Assembly: GCF_009768885.1 (NCBI RefSeq)
Contig: NZ_WSQA01000014.1
Location: 1 to 64,000, forward strand
Length of the DNA stretch: 64,000 nucleotides
Direction: 5' to 3'
From: Sphingobacterium humi
GTDB taxonomy: Bacteria; Bacteroidota; Bacteroidia; Sphingobacteriales; Sphingobacteriaceae
Shown here: piece after piece, positions 7,931-15,935 of the stretch
Numbering within the stretch: position 1 is the first letter of the stretch
How the letters are laid out: each line of letters opens with the position of its first letter
Notes under the pieces: model-generated
The model's input: the letters and a program-made list of their open reading frames with translations, nothing else
Told to the model about the DNA's origin: nothing
Database searches by the model: none
Translations under genes and position numbers: made by a program

Positions 7931-8521
7931 TTATTTCCATTCCAAACTATGGATAAGCTGTTTTATATCGGCTTTTATAAATTCGAGAACCGGTTGGATC
8001 GAATCGAGCTGTGGTTTCTCATTAAAATAGAGTGCCCCTCTTAAGTAATGTTTGCTGCTATCGGTCAGGTAGAATTGGTAATTCGAAGCGGTATTTCCAC
8101 CTATGATATATTGGAGACCATGAACCTTGTGTTCGGGGATGCTGATTTTGCTTTGATCGATAGCCGTTGCTTTCGTGCTATGCTTAAAAGCAAAAGTTCT
8201 GGCATCTTCCGTAAGTTGTGCGAGTGTGCTTTCTTTGCTGATGGGGAAATAACTCAGGTGTAGTCGTGCATTAAATGCCGGGAAGTCTATGTTTTTCCAG
8301 CAAGGATGCTGCTGATTGATGCCCTCATCATTATAGCTTGCATAATCGGGGATTTCAAACTGAAATGGACAGCCATTGGGTATTTGATGATAGGACTTTT
8401 CCGGAAAATTAATGCGGAAATATCCGCGGGGTTTAGGACTATAATCAGCTTGCCCGCAACTTGTGATAAGCAGGATGAAAGCCAAAATAAAGCTATATTT
8501 TACTGGTTCCAGATTTCCCAA
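7931..8521 (-). CDS. gldD: Gliding motility lipoprotein GldD
   Basis: A 196-residue lipoprotein of the GldD family, known from gliding and type IX secretion studies in Flavobacterium. The N-terminus has a lipoprotein signal ending in LITSC (Cys22). The family signature follows: YSPKPRGYFRINFPEKSYH. The only usable start is TTG at 8521 (TTG GGA AAT), as there is no in-frame ATG before the signal peptide, so the gene overlaps the 3' end of aroE by 22 bases and is probably translated by coupling. GldE, which often neighbours GldD, is absent here. GldD is also found in non-gliding Sphingobacteriaceae, so it does not by itself prove motility. Confidence 0.85.
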   Translation of the reverse strand: MGNLEPVKYSFILAFILLITSCGQADYSPKPRGYFRINFPEKSYHQIPNGCPFQFEIPDYASYNDEGINQQHPCWKNIDFPAFNARLHLSYFPISKESTLAQLTEDARTFAFKHSTKATAIDQSKISIPEHKVHGLQYIIGGNTASNYQFYLTDSSKHYLRGALYFNEKPQLDSIQPVLEFIKADIKQLIHSLEWK

Positions 8522-9240
8522 TTTTTTTCCGCTTGTAATACTAACATTTCTAATCCGTTTTTGATGCTTGCTCCACGTTCTTTTCCTTTTTTAAGGAATA
8601 GGGTTTCTGCAGGATTATAGATTAGATCGTAAAGGAGGTGATCGGCAGTAATACCTTCGTAAGGAAGATTAGGGCAGGCATCCACCTGAGGAGCCGTACC
8701 TACGGGCGAGCAATTAATCAAGAGCTTGTTTTCCCGAATCAGGTCGATGGTGAGTTCATCATAATTAATTGTATCCGCAGTCTTTGTTCTGCTCACAATT
8801 TGATAGGCGATGCCGAGTTTATCCAAGGCATAGCAAACTGCTTTTGTGGCACCGCCATTGCCGAAAATGAGGGCCTTTTGATGATGCGATTTCAAAAGAG
8901 GTTGTAAGGAATTCTTAAAACCGAGGACGTCAGTATTGAATCCGATAAGGTAGGGCTTGGCGTCCTTTTGTTCTATTCGAATGCAGTTAACTGCGCCTAT
9001 GCTTTCTGCTTCCGGAGAGAGCTCATCTAGAAATGGAATAACACTTTGCTTATAAGGAATCGTTACATTGACTCCATAAAAGGCAGGATCTTGAATGATA
9101 TCGCTGAAATCCTCGATTTGAGGTAAAGGGTATAGATCGTAATCTATACCCACTATGTATTCTTTAATAAATTTATCTTGGTAATACTTTTTGGAAAAAG
9201 AGTGTCCAAGTGGATACCCAATCAGGCCTAATTTCCTCAT
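8500..9240 (-). CDS. aroE: Shikimate dehydrogenase
   Basis: AroE reduces 3-dehydroshikimate to shikimate with NADPH in aromatic amino acid synthesis. The 246-residue protein begins with the shikimate-binding motif GYPLGHSFSKKYY, followed by NVTIPYK (catalytic lysine) and IGAVNCI. GFNTDVLGF carries the catalytic aspartate, and the nucleotide-binding turn is FGNGGATKAV. The length is slightly short compared with E. coli AroE (272), as is common in this phylum. The ATG shares a base with the stop of the TPR gene (TAATG), and the end overlaps gldD, so translation of the three genes is tightly coupled. Confidence 0.95.
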   Translation of the reverse strand: MRKLGLIGYPLGHSFSKKYYQDKFIKEYIVGIDYDLYPLPQIEDFSDIIQDPAFYGVNVTIPYKQSVIPFLDELSPEAESIGAVNCIRIEQKDAKPYLIGFNTDVLGFKNSLQPLLKSHHQKALIFGNGGATKAVCYALDKLGIAYQIVSRTKTADTINYDELTIDLIRENKLLINCSPVGTAPQVDACPNLPYEGITADHLLYDLIYNPAETLFLKKGKERGASIKNGLEMLVLQAEKNWEIWNQ

Positions 9241-10646
9241 TATTTCTCCGTAAACTTCTTAATAATATCAATAATAATCTTGTTGCCCTGTAATTGAGGA
9301 AGGTATTCAAACAAGATATGATGTTTGTCTGGATTACTGTCCAACGCAAGCTCCAGGAAGTTCAGGGCTTCATTGTATTGACCTGCAGCAAATAGATATG
9401 CTACTAAACGGTAATACAATAGGGCCTCATCAGGATTGCATTTGATGGCTTCCGATATCACTTCAATCGCTTCTTGCAATTTGGCTTGTTCATATAGCAA
9501 GGATGAATAGTCTAACCAAGCTTCTATATCGGTACTGTTTAGTTCGACAACCTTGCTGTAGGCCTCTAAGGATTCGTCAAATTGTTTTAACTTATAACGG
9601 GCATCCGCAATTGCAAACCAATAATCCGGATTTTCATCATCTATTTCTAGGGCTTTTTTATAGAAGTGTAAGGATTCGAAGTATCGTTCCTCAAAATCTA
9701 AAGTTACACCTATACCAAACCAAGCATCGCTCTGATTGGCATCCAGTTTAACCGCCTTTTTATAGTATTGACGAGCCTCATCCATCTGCTCTAATTTCTC
9801 ATAGCATTCGCCAATTGCACAATAGGTGTCGGCCGTTGGTGGTTCGTATTCGAATGTTTGTTTATAAACTTCAATAGCTTCTGAATACCGATCCAGATTA
9901 ACCAAGGCATTCCCCTTGTTAAAATAAGCTGATGAGAAGGTGTCTTTAATTAAGATCGAATAATCGTAAGCATCAATTGCCGCATCGAATTGCTCAAGCT
10001 TATGGTATGCATTACCTAGATTATACCAAGCCGTAAATGAATAAGGATCTGAGTCGATATATTTTAGATAGAAGGCCACGCTTTCTTCTTGAAGCTCTAA
10101 TACATCATAGCAAAATGCAATCTCGTACAGCGCATCTTGATTTTCCTGATTTAACTTCAAGCATTTCTGCAAATAGTCAATCGCTTTTTGATAAGCTCCT
10201 TGGATTTGATACAGGCCAGCGATTTGATAATATACCTCATCAGGGCTATCGGTTAGCTCCAAAGCCTTAAAGAAATTCTCCTCCGCTAAGCTATGCTCTT
10301 GCAGGGAAGATAAAATTGTACCCTTGATAAGGTAAATGTCACCTTCAGATGGTTCAAGCATTTCTGCCTTAGCCAGGGCTTCAAGAGCTTGCTCGTATTG
10401 AAGTGTGCTGGCCAACAATTGCGCTTTCTTCAGCATAAAGCTGGTCTCAAAAGGGTGTTGGGCAGCAGCAAAGTCAACAACTTGAAGAGCTTTGATGGGG
10501 TCATTTTTGCTGATATAATAGTCGATGATGCTTTCGAAGGCCTTGCTGTCAAAGAAATATTGATCCTCATTGCGCAGCATTTCCTCATAACGATCTACAG
10601 AAACTTTTTGTTCTTCTGGTGATCCAAATTCAAAATCTTCTTCCAT
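9240..10646 (-). CDS. Tetratricopeptide repeat protein
   Basis: A 468-residue protein made almost entirely of about eleven TPR units. Typical repeats are AWYNLGNAYHKLEQFDAAIDAY, AYFNKGNALVNLDRYSEAIEVY and YCAIGECYEKLEQMDEARQYY (each listed in part). No signal peptide is present, so it is cytoplasmic and probably a protein-protein scaffold. The partner is unknown. It is the first gene of a five-gene operon with aroE, gldD, the MBL hydrolase and the FtsX permease. A purine-rich GAGGAG sits four bases before the ATG, a rare case of a Shine-Dalgarno-like site in this window, and the mRNA leader is about 120 bases. Confidence 0.88.
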   Translation of the reverse strand: MEEDFEFGSPEEQKVSVDRYEEMLRNEDQYFFDSKAFESIIDYYISKNDPIKALQVVDFAAAQHPFETSFMLKKAQLLASTLQYEQALEALAKAEMLEPSEGDIYLIKGTILSSLQEHSLAEENFFKALELTDSPDEVYYQIAGLYQIQGAYQKAIDYLQKCLKLNQENQDALYEIAFCYDVLELQEESVAFYLKYIDSDPYSFTAWYNLGNAYHKLEQFDAAIDAYDYSILIKDTFSSAYFNKGNALVNLDRYSEAIEVYKQTFEYEPPTADTYCAIGECYEKLEQMDEARQYYKKAVKLDANQSDAWFGIGVTLDFEERYFESLHFYKKALEIDDENPDYWFAIADARYKLKQFDESLEAYSKVVELNSTDIEAWLDYSSLLYEQAKLQEAIEVISEAIKCNPDEALLYYRLVAYLFAAGQYNEALNFLELALDSNPDKHHILFEYLPQLQGNKIIIDIIKKFTEK

Positions 10647-10650
10647 TATG

Positions 10651-10656
10651 CTCCTC
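10651..10656 (-). promoter_or_regulatory. Shine-Dalgarno-like site of the TPR gene
   Basis: The minus strand reads GAGGAG, then CATA, then ATG (10646). Strong Shine-Dalgarno sequences are rare in Bacteroidota, whose ribosomes hide the anti-SD, so this one stands out. Confidence 0.5.
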
Positions 10657-10770
10657 TCTCTTTTTTATTCAACCAATTTCCAAAATTCTATGTTGAAAAT
10701 AATGTTTTTTAAACTTTTTAATTCCATAATCTTATCAACATATCCACACTTATTAGACTTTAACTCTGCG

Positions 10771-10778
10771 CAAAGGTA
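10771..10778 (-). promoter_or_regulatory. Promoter -7 element of the TPR-aroE-gldD operon
   Basis: The minus strand reads TACCTTTG (TAnnTTTG). No clear -33 box is seen. Initiation just after it would give a leader of about 115-120 bases. Confidence 0.5.
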
Positions 10779-10811
10779 AAGGAATATTTGTTAAGTGTGT
10801 GTAAAATAGGA

Positions 10812-10835
10812 AAGCCGGTCCAAAAGGACCGGCTT
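10812..10835 (-). terminator. Rho-independent terminator of ompA
   Basis: A perfect 10-bp stem, AAGCCGGTCC / GGACCGGCTT, with a four-base loop lies 29 bases after the ompA stop. It is followed on the minus strand by TCCTATTTT. Confidence 0.85.
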
Positions 10836-10863
10836 CCGTATTGTGAATAATTGTTAATAACAA

Positions 10864-12246
10864 TTATCTTTTGATCTCAACACGACGGTTTTGAACGCGA
10901 CCTTCTTCAGTATCGTTAGAAGCAATTGGGTTAGCTTCTCCGTATCCTGTAGCAGAGATGCTTGATGCAGATACTCCAGCGTTAACTAGGTATTGTTTTA
11001 CTGCATTAGCACGGTCTTTAGACAAGTTCATGTTGTAAGCTTCAGTACCTTCAGCAGATGCATAACCATCTAATGCTACTGTACCATTGCTATCACGTAA
11101 GTCTTTTGCTAATTTATCTAAAGTAGCGTAAGATTCAGTTTTTAATACAGAGCTATCGAATTCGAATTGAATTGGAGCAAAGTATCCAGAACCAGTCTCA
11201 GTTAATTGTTGTTGCTCTGGGAATTTGATTGGACATCCAGAACCATCAACTACTGTACCAGCAGGAGTTCCAGGACATTTATCGAATTTATCAGATACAC
11301 CGTCACCATCAGAGTCTTTGCTTAATTGATCAACAGTACCTTCTAAAGTAGATACACGTTGTTTTAAAGCTTCAACTTCGTTACGTAATGAAGGGTCTTT
11401 CAACTCATCATATAACGTAGCAACTGGGTTAGTGAAAGTTAAACTTTCTTTATCACGAGAACCTAAAGTGAATTCTAAACCACCATATAAGTTAGCAAAT
11501 TTCCCTTTAGCATCTTGTCTAGCTGGTCCGTATAATAAGTTATCATCAGTGAAGTTCATCGTGTAACCTAAGTTCAGTGCAACAACTTCAGATAATTTGA
11601 ATTTAACACCAACACCAACAGGTACATATCCAGTTAAACGGTTGTCGCGATCCCCTACAGCTTCACGATCCCCGAAAACTTCATCACCCCATTTTCCTTC
11701 ATTGTTGAACACTTCTGTTCCAGTGAAGTCATTGTTAGCAAATTGAACTGGGTTATGAGCCATAACACCTAAACCAACTTTTGCATAGAAATTAACTGCA
11801 TTTTCTCTTCTCATGAAGTCGATAGTTCCTAATTGGAAAACACCATTTAAGCTACCAGCCCAGTTAACTGAAGTTTCAGCAGATTTTGCTAATAAACTGT
11901 TTTCAATACCACCGTTTTGCGCTAAGTCATGGTTGTAAGTTTTGATACGACCACGGTTTCCTTCTAATTCTAAACCGAATAGGTGAGAGAATTGTTTACG
12001 GATAGTTAAACCATAGTACTCACCAACTTTATTTTGGAAGTAACCAACTTTTTGACCAAAAGCATTGGAACCTCCCAAAATAGTGTTAGGAGTAGTGATA
12101 CCACCTTGAACACCAATTGACCAAGTTCTGTATTGTGATCTACCACCAAATACAGTTGGGGTTTGTGCTTGTGCAGTTTCAGCGAAACCTAAAGCGGCTA
12201 CTAAAGAAGCTGCAACAGCTGTTTTTTTAATTGTAGAATAGTTCAT
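10864..12246 (-). CDS. OmpA-family outer membrane protein
   Basis: A 460-residue major outer membrane protein that anchors the membrane to peptidoglycan. A signal peptide (MNYSTIKKTAVAASLVAALG, cut after AQA near residue 27) leads into a beta-barrel of about 240 residues. A short coiled coil (LRNEVEALKQRVSTLEGTVD) follows, then a thrombospondin type 3-like calcium motif (DSDGDGVSDKFDKCP) and a C-terminal OmpA/MotB domain with NMNLSKDRANAVKQYL and QNRRVEI, the peptidoglycan-binding pattern. Codon use is strongly biased toward a small set of codons, unlike its neighbours, which suggests very high expression. It has its own terminator and a 236-base upstream region, so it is monocistronic. Confidence 0.93.
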   Translation of the reverse strand: MNYSTIKKTAVAASLVAALGFAETAQAQTPTVFGGRSQYRTWSIGVQGGITTPNTILGGSNAFGQKVGYFQNKVGEYYGLTIRKQFSHLFGLELEGNRGRIKTYNHDLAQNGGIENSLLAKSAETSVNWAGSLNGVFQLGTIDFMRRENAVNFYAKVGLGVMAHNPVQFANNDFTGTEVFNNEGKWGDEVFGDREAVGDRDNRLTGYVPVGVGVKFKLSEVVALNLGYTMNFTDDNLLYGPARQDAKGKFANLYGGLEFTLGSRDKESLTFTNPVATLYDELKDPSLRNEVEALKQRVSTLEGTVDQLSKDSDGDGVSDKFDKCPGTPAGTVVDGSGCPIKFPEQQQLTETGSGYFAPIQFEFDSSVLKTESYATLDKLAKDLRDSNGTVALDGYASAEGTEAYNMNLSKDRANAVKQYLVNAGVSASSISATGYGEANPIASNDTEEGRVQNRRVEIKR

Positions 12247-12359
12247 ACTCTTTTTTTTTAAGGTTATTAAAATTTTTAATTGTTTCTAGTTGTTCAAAAA
12301 AATCAATTTAACATAACTTAACAATAACGATGCCAAAAAATGTTAAGCGATTAAAACGC

Positions 12360-12380
12360 GGCTTTTATTTATTTAAAGCC
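12360..12380 (-). terminator. Possible weak terminator of the DUF47-pit operon
   Basis: The inverted repeat GGCTTT / AAAGCC has a nine-base AT loop and is followed on the minus strand by GCGTTTTAA. It lies about 100 bases after pit, and the six-bp stem is short. The rest of the 236-base gap (12247-12482) is AT-rich and should hold the ompA promoter; I see no convincing TAnnTTTG there. Confidence 0.35.
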
Positions 12381-12482
12381 CTCGTATTGACGCGTAAAAA
12401 TAATTATTATCTGCTGATAACGCAAATTTTTTATCAATTCTTTATTATATAACAATAAAATACAATGCCCTATAGGAATTTA

Positions 12483-13499
12483 CTACAGGATATAATGAAT
12501 AACGGCTAAAGTAAGGCCTCCTAAAATTGCGCTCACTGGAATGGTCAGAATCCAAGCCCACAGTAAACTAATGGTAACTCCCCAGCGAACGGCTGATACT
12601 CTTTTTACTACACCAACACCGATAATAGAACCGGTAATGGTATGCGTTGTAGATGCTGGAATACCGAAGTGTTCTGTAATGCCTAAGGTTAATGCCCCTG
12701 CAGTTTCTGCACTGACACCCTCTAAAGGCGTAACTTTAGTAATCTTGGTACCCATTGTCTTTACAATCTTCCAACCCCCACTCATGGTACCCGCAGCTAT
12801 GGCCGCATAACACGCTAAAGGCACCCATTCAGGCATCTGCTCAAAATTCTGAATTACATTTTCTGCAATTAAAGCGGTAGCAATAATACCCATTACCTTT
12901 TGGGCATCATTTCCACCATGGGCAAAACTTAATGCGGCAGATGAAATTAATTGTAAGATTTTAAACCAGCGCTCGGCGATACTTGGTCTTGCCTTTTTGC
13001 AGATATTAATAATGATTAATGTGATAATAATAGCAATCGTCATTCCGATGATAGGAGCCAATACGATAAAAGAAAGAATCTTTAATGTCGCATTTAAGTT
13101 AATTGCCTCTAATGGATTTGCCCCTAAGAAAAGCGCATATGCCATACCTGAACCTGCAAAACCACCGATTAAGGTGTGACTGGAACTGGATGGAATGCCG
13201 TAATACCAGGTAAATAGGTTCCAGCAGATTGCGGCCACTAAACCGGCAAAAATAACTTCCAATGTAATATATTGTTCAATAACCGTTTTGGCAATGGTAT
13301 TTGCCACCTTATGGTCGGTGAATACGAAATAGGCTACGAAGTTAAATAGGGCTGCCCATAAAACCGCCATAAATGGCGTAAGCACCTTCGTAGATACAAT
13401 TGTTGCAATTGAGTTGGCCGCATCGTGGAAGCCGTTGATATAATCAAAGGCGATGGCCAAAACGACCACAACAATTAATAATGTTGAAACTGTAAGCAT
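12483..13499 (-). CDS. pit: Inorganic phosphate transporter (PiT family)
   Basis: A 338-residue inner membrane protein of the PiT family (PF01384), low-affinity phosphate:cation symporters. Both halves of the internal repeat show the family signature: DYINGFHDAANSIATIVSTKVL near the N-terminus and SFAHGGNDAQKVMGIIATAL in the middle (each longer segment is conserved in the family), with about ten membrane helices. It is shorter than E. coli PitA (499), like many bacterial PiT proteins paired with DUF47. It follows the DUF47 gene by 33 bases, the usual arrangement, and both are probably controlled by the repeat at 14215-14236. Confidence 0.93.
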   Translation of the reverse strand: MLTVSTLLIVVVVLAIAFDYINGFHDAANSIATIVSTKVLTPFMAVLWAALFNFVAYFVFTDHKVANTIAKTVIEQYITLEVIFAGLVAAICWNLFTWYYGIPSSSSHTLIGGFAGSGMAYALFLGANPLEAINLNATLKILSFIVLAPIIGMTIAIIITLIIINICKKARPSIAERWFKILQLISSAALSFAHGGNDAQKVMGIIATALIAENVIQNFEQMPEWVPLACYAAIAAGTMSGGWKIVKTMGTKITKVTPLEGVSAETAGALTLGITEHFGIPASTTHTITGSIIGVGVVKRVSAVRWGVTISLLWAWILTIPVSAILGGLTLAVIHYIL

Positions 13500-13532
13500 A
13501 TATTGATGATGTTTTAAGCGAACGGTAAATCC

Positions 13533-14180
13533 TTACGCGTTCTTAACAAGTATACTTTCTAATACATTGGCAACATCTTCACATTTATCCGTTGCATCTT
13601 CCATAGCCGATAGTACCTCTTTGTTTTTGATAAGGTTAATCGCGTCTTTTTCATATTCGAATAATTCAGCTACGGCTTTGTCGAAAATATAATCCGCTTT
13701 ATTTTCCACGCTGTTGATTCTTACACAAGAATCGGTGATGTTACGAATGTTTTTCAAATCTTTTAATTCAAATAATGCTTTAGCAACATGTTCGGTTGCT
13801 TCCAAGATTAAGCTCGAAATTTCTTTCATCGCTTCGCTAGGCTCTGTTACTTTATATAATTCCATACGGTTTGAGGCACCATGGATAAAGTCAGCAACAT
13901 CATCTAAAGAGCTTGCTAAGGCGTGAATATCTTCGCGATCAAATGGCGTAATAAAGTTTTTTCCAAGTTCTAAATGGATCTGGTGGGTTAGGTTATCCCC
14001 TTTATGTTCCAAATCTTCTAACAATTTAGAGTTATTTTTTCTTAATTGCAGGTCAGAGGTATGAACACTTTCCTTCAATAGCTTAGCCATGTCGATTAAA
14101 TTCGAGCCTGCTTGCTCAAATAAAGGAAAGAATTTTTTGTCCTTAGGGACAAAATACTGAAAAATGCTGTTCAAAGACAT
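13533..14180 (-). CDS. DUF47 (PhoU-like) protein, regulator of Pit
   Basis: A 215-residue all-helical protein of the DUF47/TIGR00153 family, related to PhoU. It begins MSLNSIFQYFVPKDKKFFPLF, the usual start of the family. The helices contain DREDIHALASSLDDVADFI with its acidic pattern, typical of PhoU-type metal-binding helices. Members are coded next to PiT transporters and are thought to modulate phosphate uptake. It is first in the operon with pit. It has a TATTTTTG -7 element at 14202-14209 and a tandem 11-base repeat just upstream. Confidence 0.9.
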   Translation of the reverse strand: MSLNSIFQYFVPKDKKFFPLFEQAGSNLIDMAKLLKESVHTSDLQLRKNNSKLLEDLEHKGDNLTHQIHLELGKNFITPFDREDIHALASSLDDVADFIHGASNRMELYKVTEPSEAMKEISSLILEATEHVAKALFELKDLKNIRNITDSCVRINSVENKADYIFDKAVAELFEYEKDAINLIKNKEVLSAMEDATDKCEDVANVLESILVKNA

Positions 14181-14201
14181 ATACTTTTAATTTTAGTAGC
14201 G

Positions 14202-14209
14202 CAAAAATA
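14202..14209 (-). promoter_or_regulatory. Promoter -7 element of DUF47-pit
   Basis: The minus strand reads TATTTTTG, a perfect TAnnTTTG, 21 bases before the DUF47 ATG. The place where a -33 box should be is occupied by the 14215-14236 tandem repeat, as in promoters that need an activator. Confidence 0.65.
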
Positions 14210-14214
14210 TGGAC

Positions 14215-14236
14215 TTAATGTTAAGTTAATGTTAAG
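14215..14236 (-). promoter_or_regulatory. Tandem 11-bp repeat, probable Pho box
   Basis: Two perfect, adjoining copies of TTAATGTTAAG (plus strand) lie at 14215-14225 and 14226-14236. On the minus strand this gives TTAACA, five bases, TTAACA, the layout of PhoP sites in Bacillus (TTAACA-like hexamers 11 bases apart) and close in design to the E. coli Pho box. It sits five bases upstream of the -7 element of the phosphate transporter operon. Confidence 0.6.
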
Positions 14237-14256
14237 TTTTGTATTACAGTCACTTA

Positions 14257-15282
14257 TTAGGCTTTTTCAATGGTAAATGAGAAGGTTGTGCCAATGCCTT
14301 CAGTGCTTCTAACATGTACATTTTGTTGATGGGCTTCGATTATATGTTTTACAATGGCGAGGCCTAATCCAGAGCCTCCAACTTCCCGAGAACGGCTTTT
14401 GTCCGCTCTAAAAAAGCGCTCAAAAACACGGGGAAGGTTCTTTTCTTCAATGCCTTGACCATTGTCGGTAATTTCAATTAGAATCTGATCGATTAAGGGG
14501 ATGGTCTTGATTTGGGTCTGACCACCTCGATTCCCATACTTAATGGAGTTGTCAATTAAGTTGACCAGCACCTGTTGGATTTTTTTTCGATCTCCACGTA
14601 CATATATCGGGTTATTCCCTTTTGTATTAAAATTGAGTTTTATATTAGCGGTATTTGCTTTATCCTCTAAATCGTCAATTGTTTCTTTAACCAAGGTTTG
14701 GATATCAAATTTTTCTTTGTTTAAGACAATTTGTCCAGATTCTAACTTAGCTATTTCATCCAAATCGTGAATGAGGTAGCTTAAACGATCCAGATTACGG
14801 GAAGCTTTTTTCAAAAAAGAAGCGGCCATTTCCGGATTTTCCTCAATCATGCCATCCTGCAAGGTTTCAATATAACCCTGAATAGCAAATAAGGGCGTCT
14901 TAAACTCATGCGAGATATTGGAAAGGAACTCCTTTCTAAACTTTTCCTGGGCTTTTAATTGATTGATCTCCGTCGTTTTTTGTTTGGCCCAATCGCGAAC
15001 CTCGCGTTCAGCATCACCAATGGGGTCATCCGACTTATGATCTCCTAAGGCGTCTTTTAATTCTTTTCCAAGCTTTAAATTATGGATAAGCTTGTATACC
15101 GCTTTAATTCTTTCGTACACAAACTTTTGAAACACATAGTTTAAGAGCGAAAAAGAAAGCACAAAACCTATAACACTGATAAAGATAAGGGTGGGTAAAT
15201 GGCGTTCGTAATAATAGTTCATACCTGCTAGAAGCAAGGAAAAAACTAAACTAATAACCAAAATGAGGGTGCGAAAATTCAT
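14257..15282 (-). CDS. Sensor histidine kinase, PhoR-like
   Basis: A 341-residue membrane histidine kinase. Two membrane helices (about residues 5-21 and 30-50) are joined by only a short loop, so there is no periplasmic sensor domain, as in PhoR. A linker leads to the HisKA domain with ISHEFKTPLFAIQGYIETL (phospho-acceptor His125) and the HATPase domain with NLIDNSIKYG, ITDNGQGI and GSGLGLAIVKH. No response regulator is next to it in the window. Its place beside the DUF47-pit phosphate operon and the Pho-like repeat makes a PhoR role likely but not proven. Confidence 0.88.
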   Translation of the reverse strand: MNFRTLILVISLVFSLLLAGMNYYYERHLPTLIFISVIGFVLSFSLLNYVFQKFVYERIKAVYKLIHNLKLGKELKDALGDHKSDDPIGDAEREVRDWAKQKTTEINQLKAQEKFRKEFLSNISHEFKTPLFAIQGYIETLQDGMIEENPEMAASFLKKASRNLDRLSYLIHDLDEIAKLESGQIVLNKEKFDIQTLVKETIDDLEDKANTANIKLNFNTKGNNPIYVRGDRKKIQQVLVNLIDNSIKYGNRGGQTQIKTIPLIDQILIEITDNGQGIEEKNLPRVFERFFRADKSRSREVGGSGLGLAIVKHIIEAHQQNVHVRSTEGIGTTFSFTIEKA

Positions 15283-15308
15283 AATTGCACGCAGTTTTGT
15301 TGATGTCT

Positions 15309-15920
15309 TTAGGATGTAAGCTTGGCAAGTACCGTAGTTCCGGCGGCAACCTGGTCGCCAACTTTTACGTTTGCTAGGGCTGTCGGTGGTAAAAATAGAT
15401 CTAATCGACCTCCGAATCGCAAGAAGGCAAGTTCTTCCCCTTGCTTGATGGATTGTTTCTCTTTAATATAATAGCTTGTACTTCCGGGAACAGAAGCACT
15501 GGCAATGTTCATGGCAATTCTGCTGCTGTCTTTAGCTACTAAAATTAGGCGGGATGGATTGCCGGATGTTTGTTGGAAGCTAACAACCTCCCCACTAAGC
15601 GGGCTTCTATAGCTATGCACATCCAAAGGAGAGGTTAAAATAGAGACTTTTAGTCTTCGATCTTGATTCGCCTCCTCCACTTCTTCCATGGCCACTATCT
15701 TGCCATCTGCCGGACTCAATAATACGTTATCATTGGGTTTAAGCAAACGGGAGGGGCTTCTGAATAGGAATAAAACAACAAGCAAGAGTACCGCGCACAG
15801 AATATAAATCAACCATTTTACACCAGCTCCCCCATCATAATAATGGGCTATTGCGCTTAATAAAAAAAACAAAAGAACCACGAGGGCTAAACTGGTATAT
15901 CCTTCTTTATGGAATTTCAT
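15309..15920 (-). CDS. Phosphatidylserine decarboxylase-like protein lacking the self-cleavage serine
   Basis: A 203-residue member of the short (archaetidylserine/phosphatidylserine decarboxylase) family. The start MKFHKEGYTSLALVV is as in relatives, two membrane helices cover residues 9-26 and 36-53, and LSPADGK holds the expected Asp72. VDVHSYRSP-like (DVHSYRSP) keeps His102. The self-cleavage motif, normally FGSRVD(L), reads FGGRLDL: Gly171 (codon GGT at 15408-15410) replaces the serine that becomes the pyruvoyl group. The segment HPKSSTENERT-like and the LARRIV-like segment of active relatives are also absent. It may be inactive or have another job. The TTG-started longer frame overlaps its promoter, so the ATG at 15920 is used. 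Confidence 0.8.
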   Translation of the reverse strand: MKFHKEGYTSLALVVLLFFLLSAIAHYYDGGAGVKWLIYILCAVLLLVVLFLFRSPSRLLKPNDNVLLSPADGKIVAMEEVEEANQDRRLKVSILTSPLDVHSYRSPLSGEVVSFQQTSGNPSRLILVAKDSSRIAMNIASASVPGSTSYYIKEKQSIKQGEELAFLRFGGRLDLFLPPTALANVKVGDQVAAGTTVLAKLTS

Positions 15921-15935
15921 ACATGTTGATTTACG

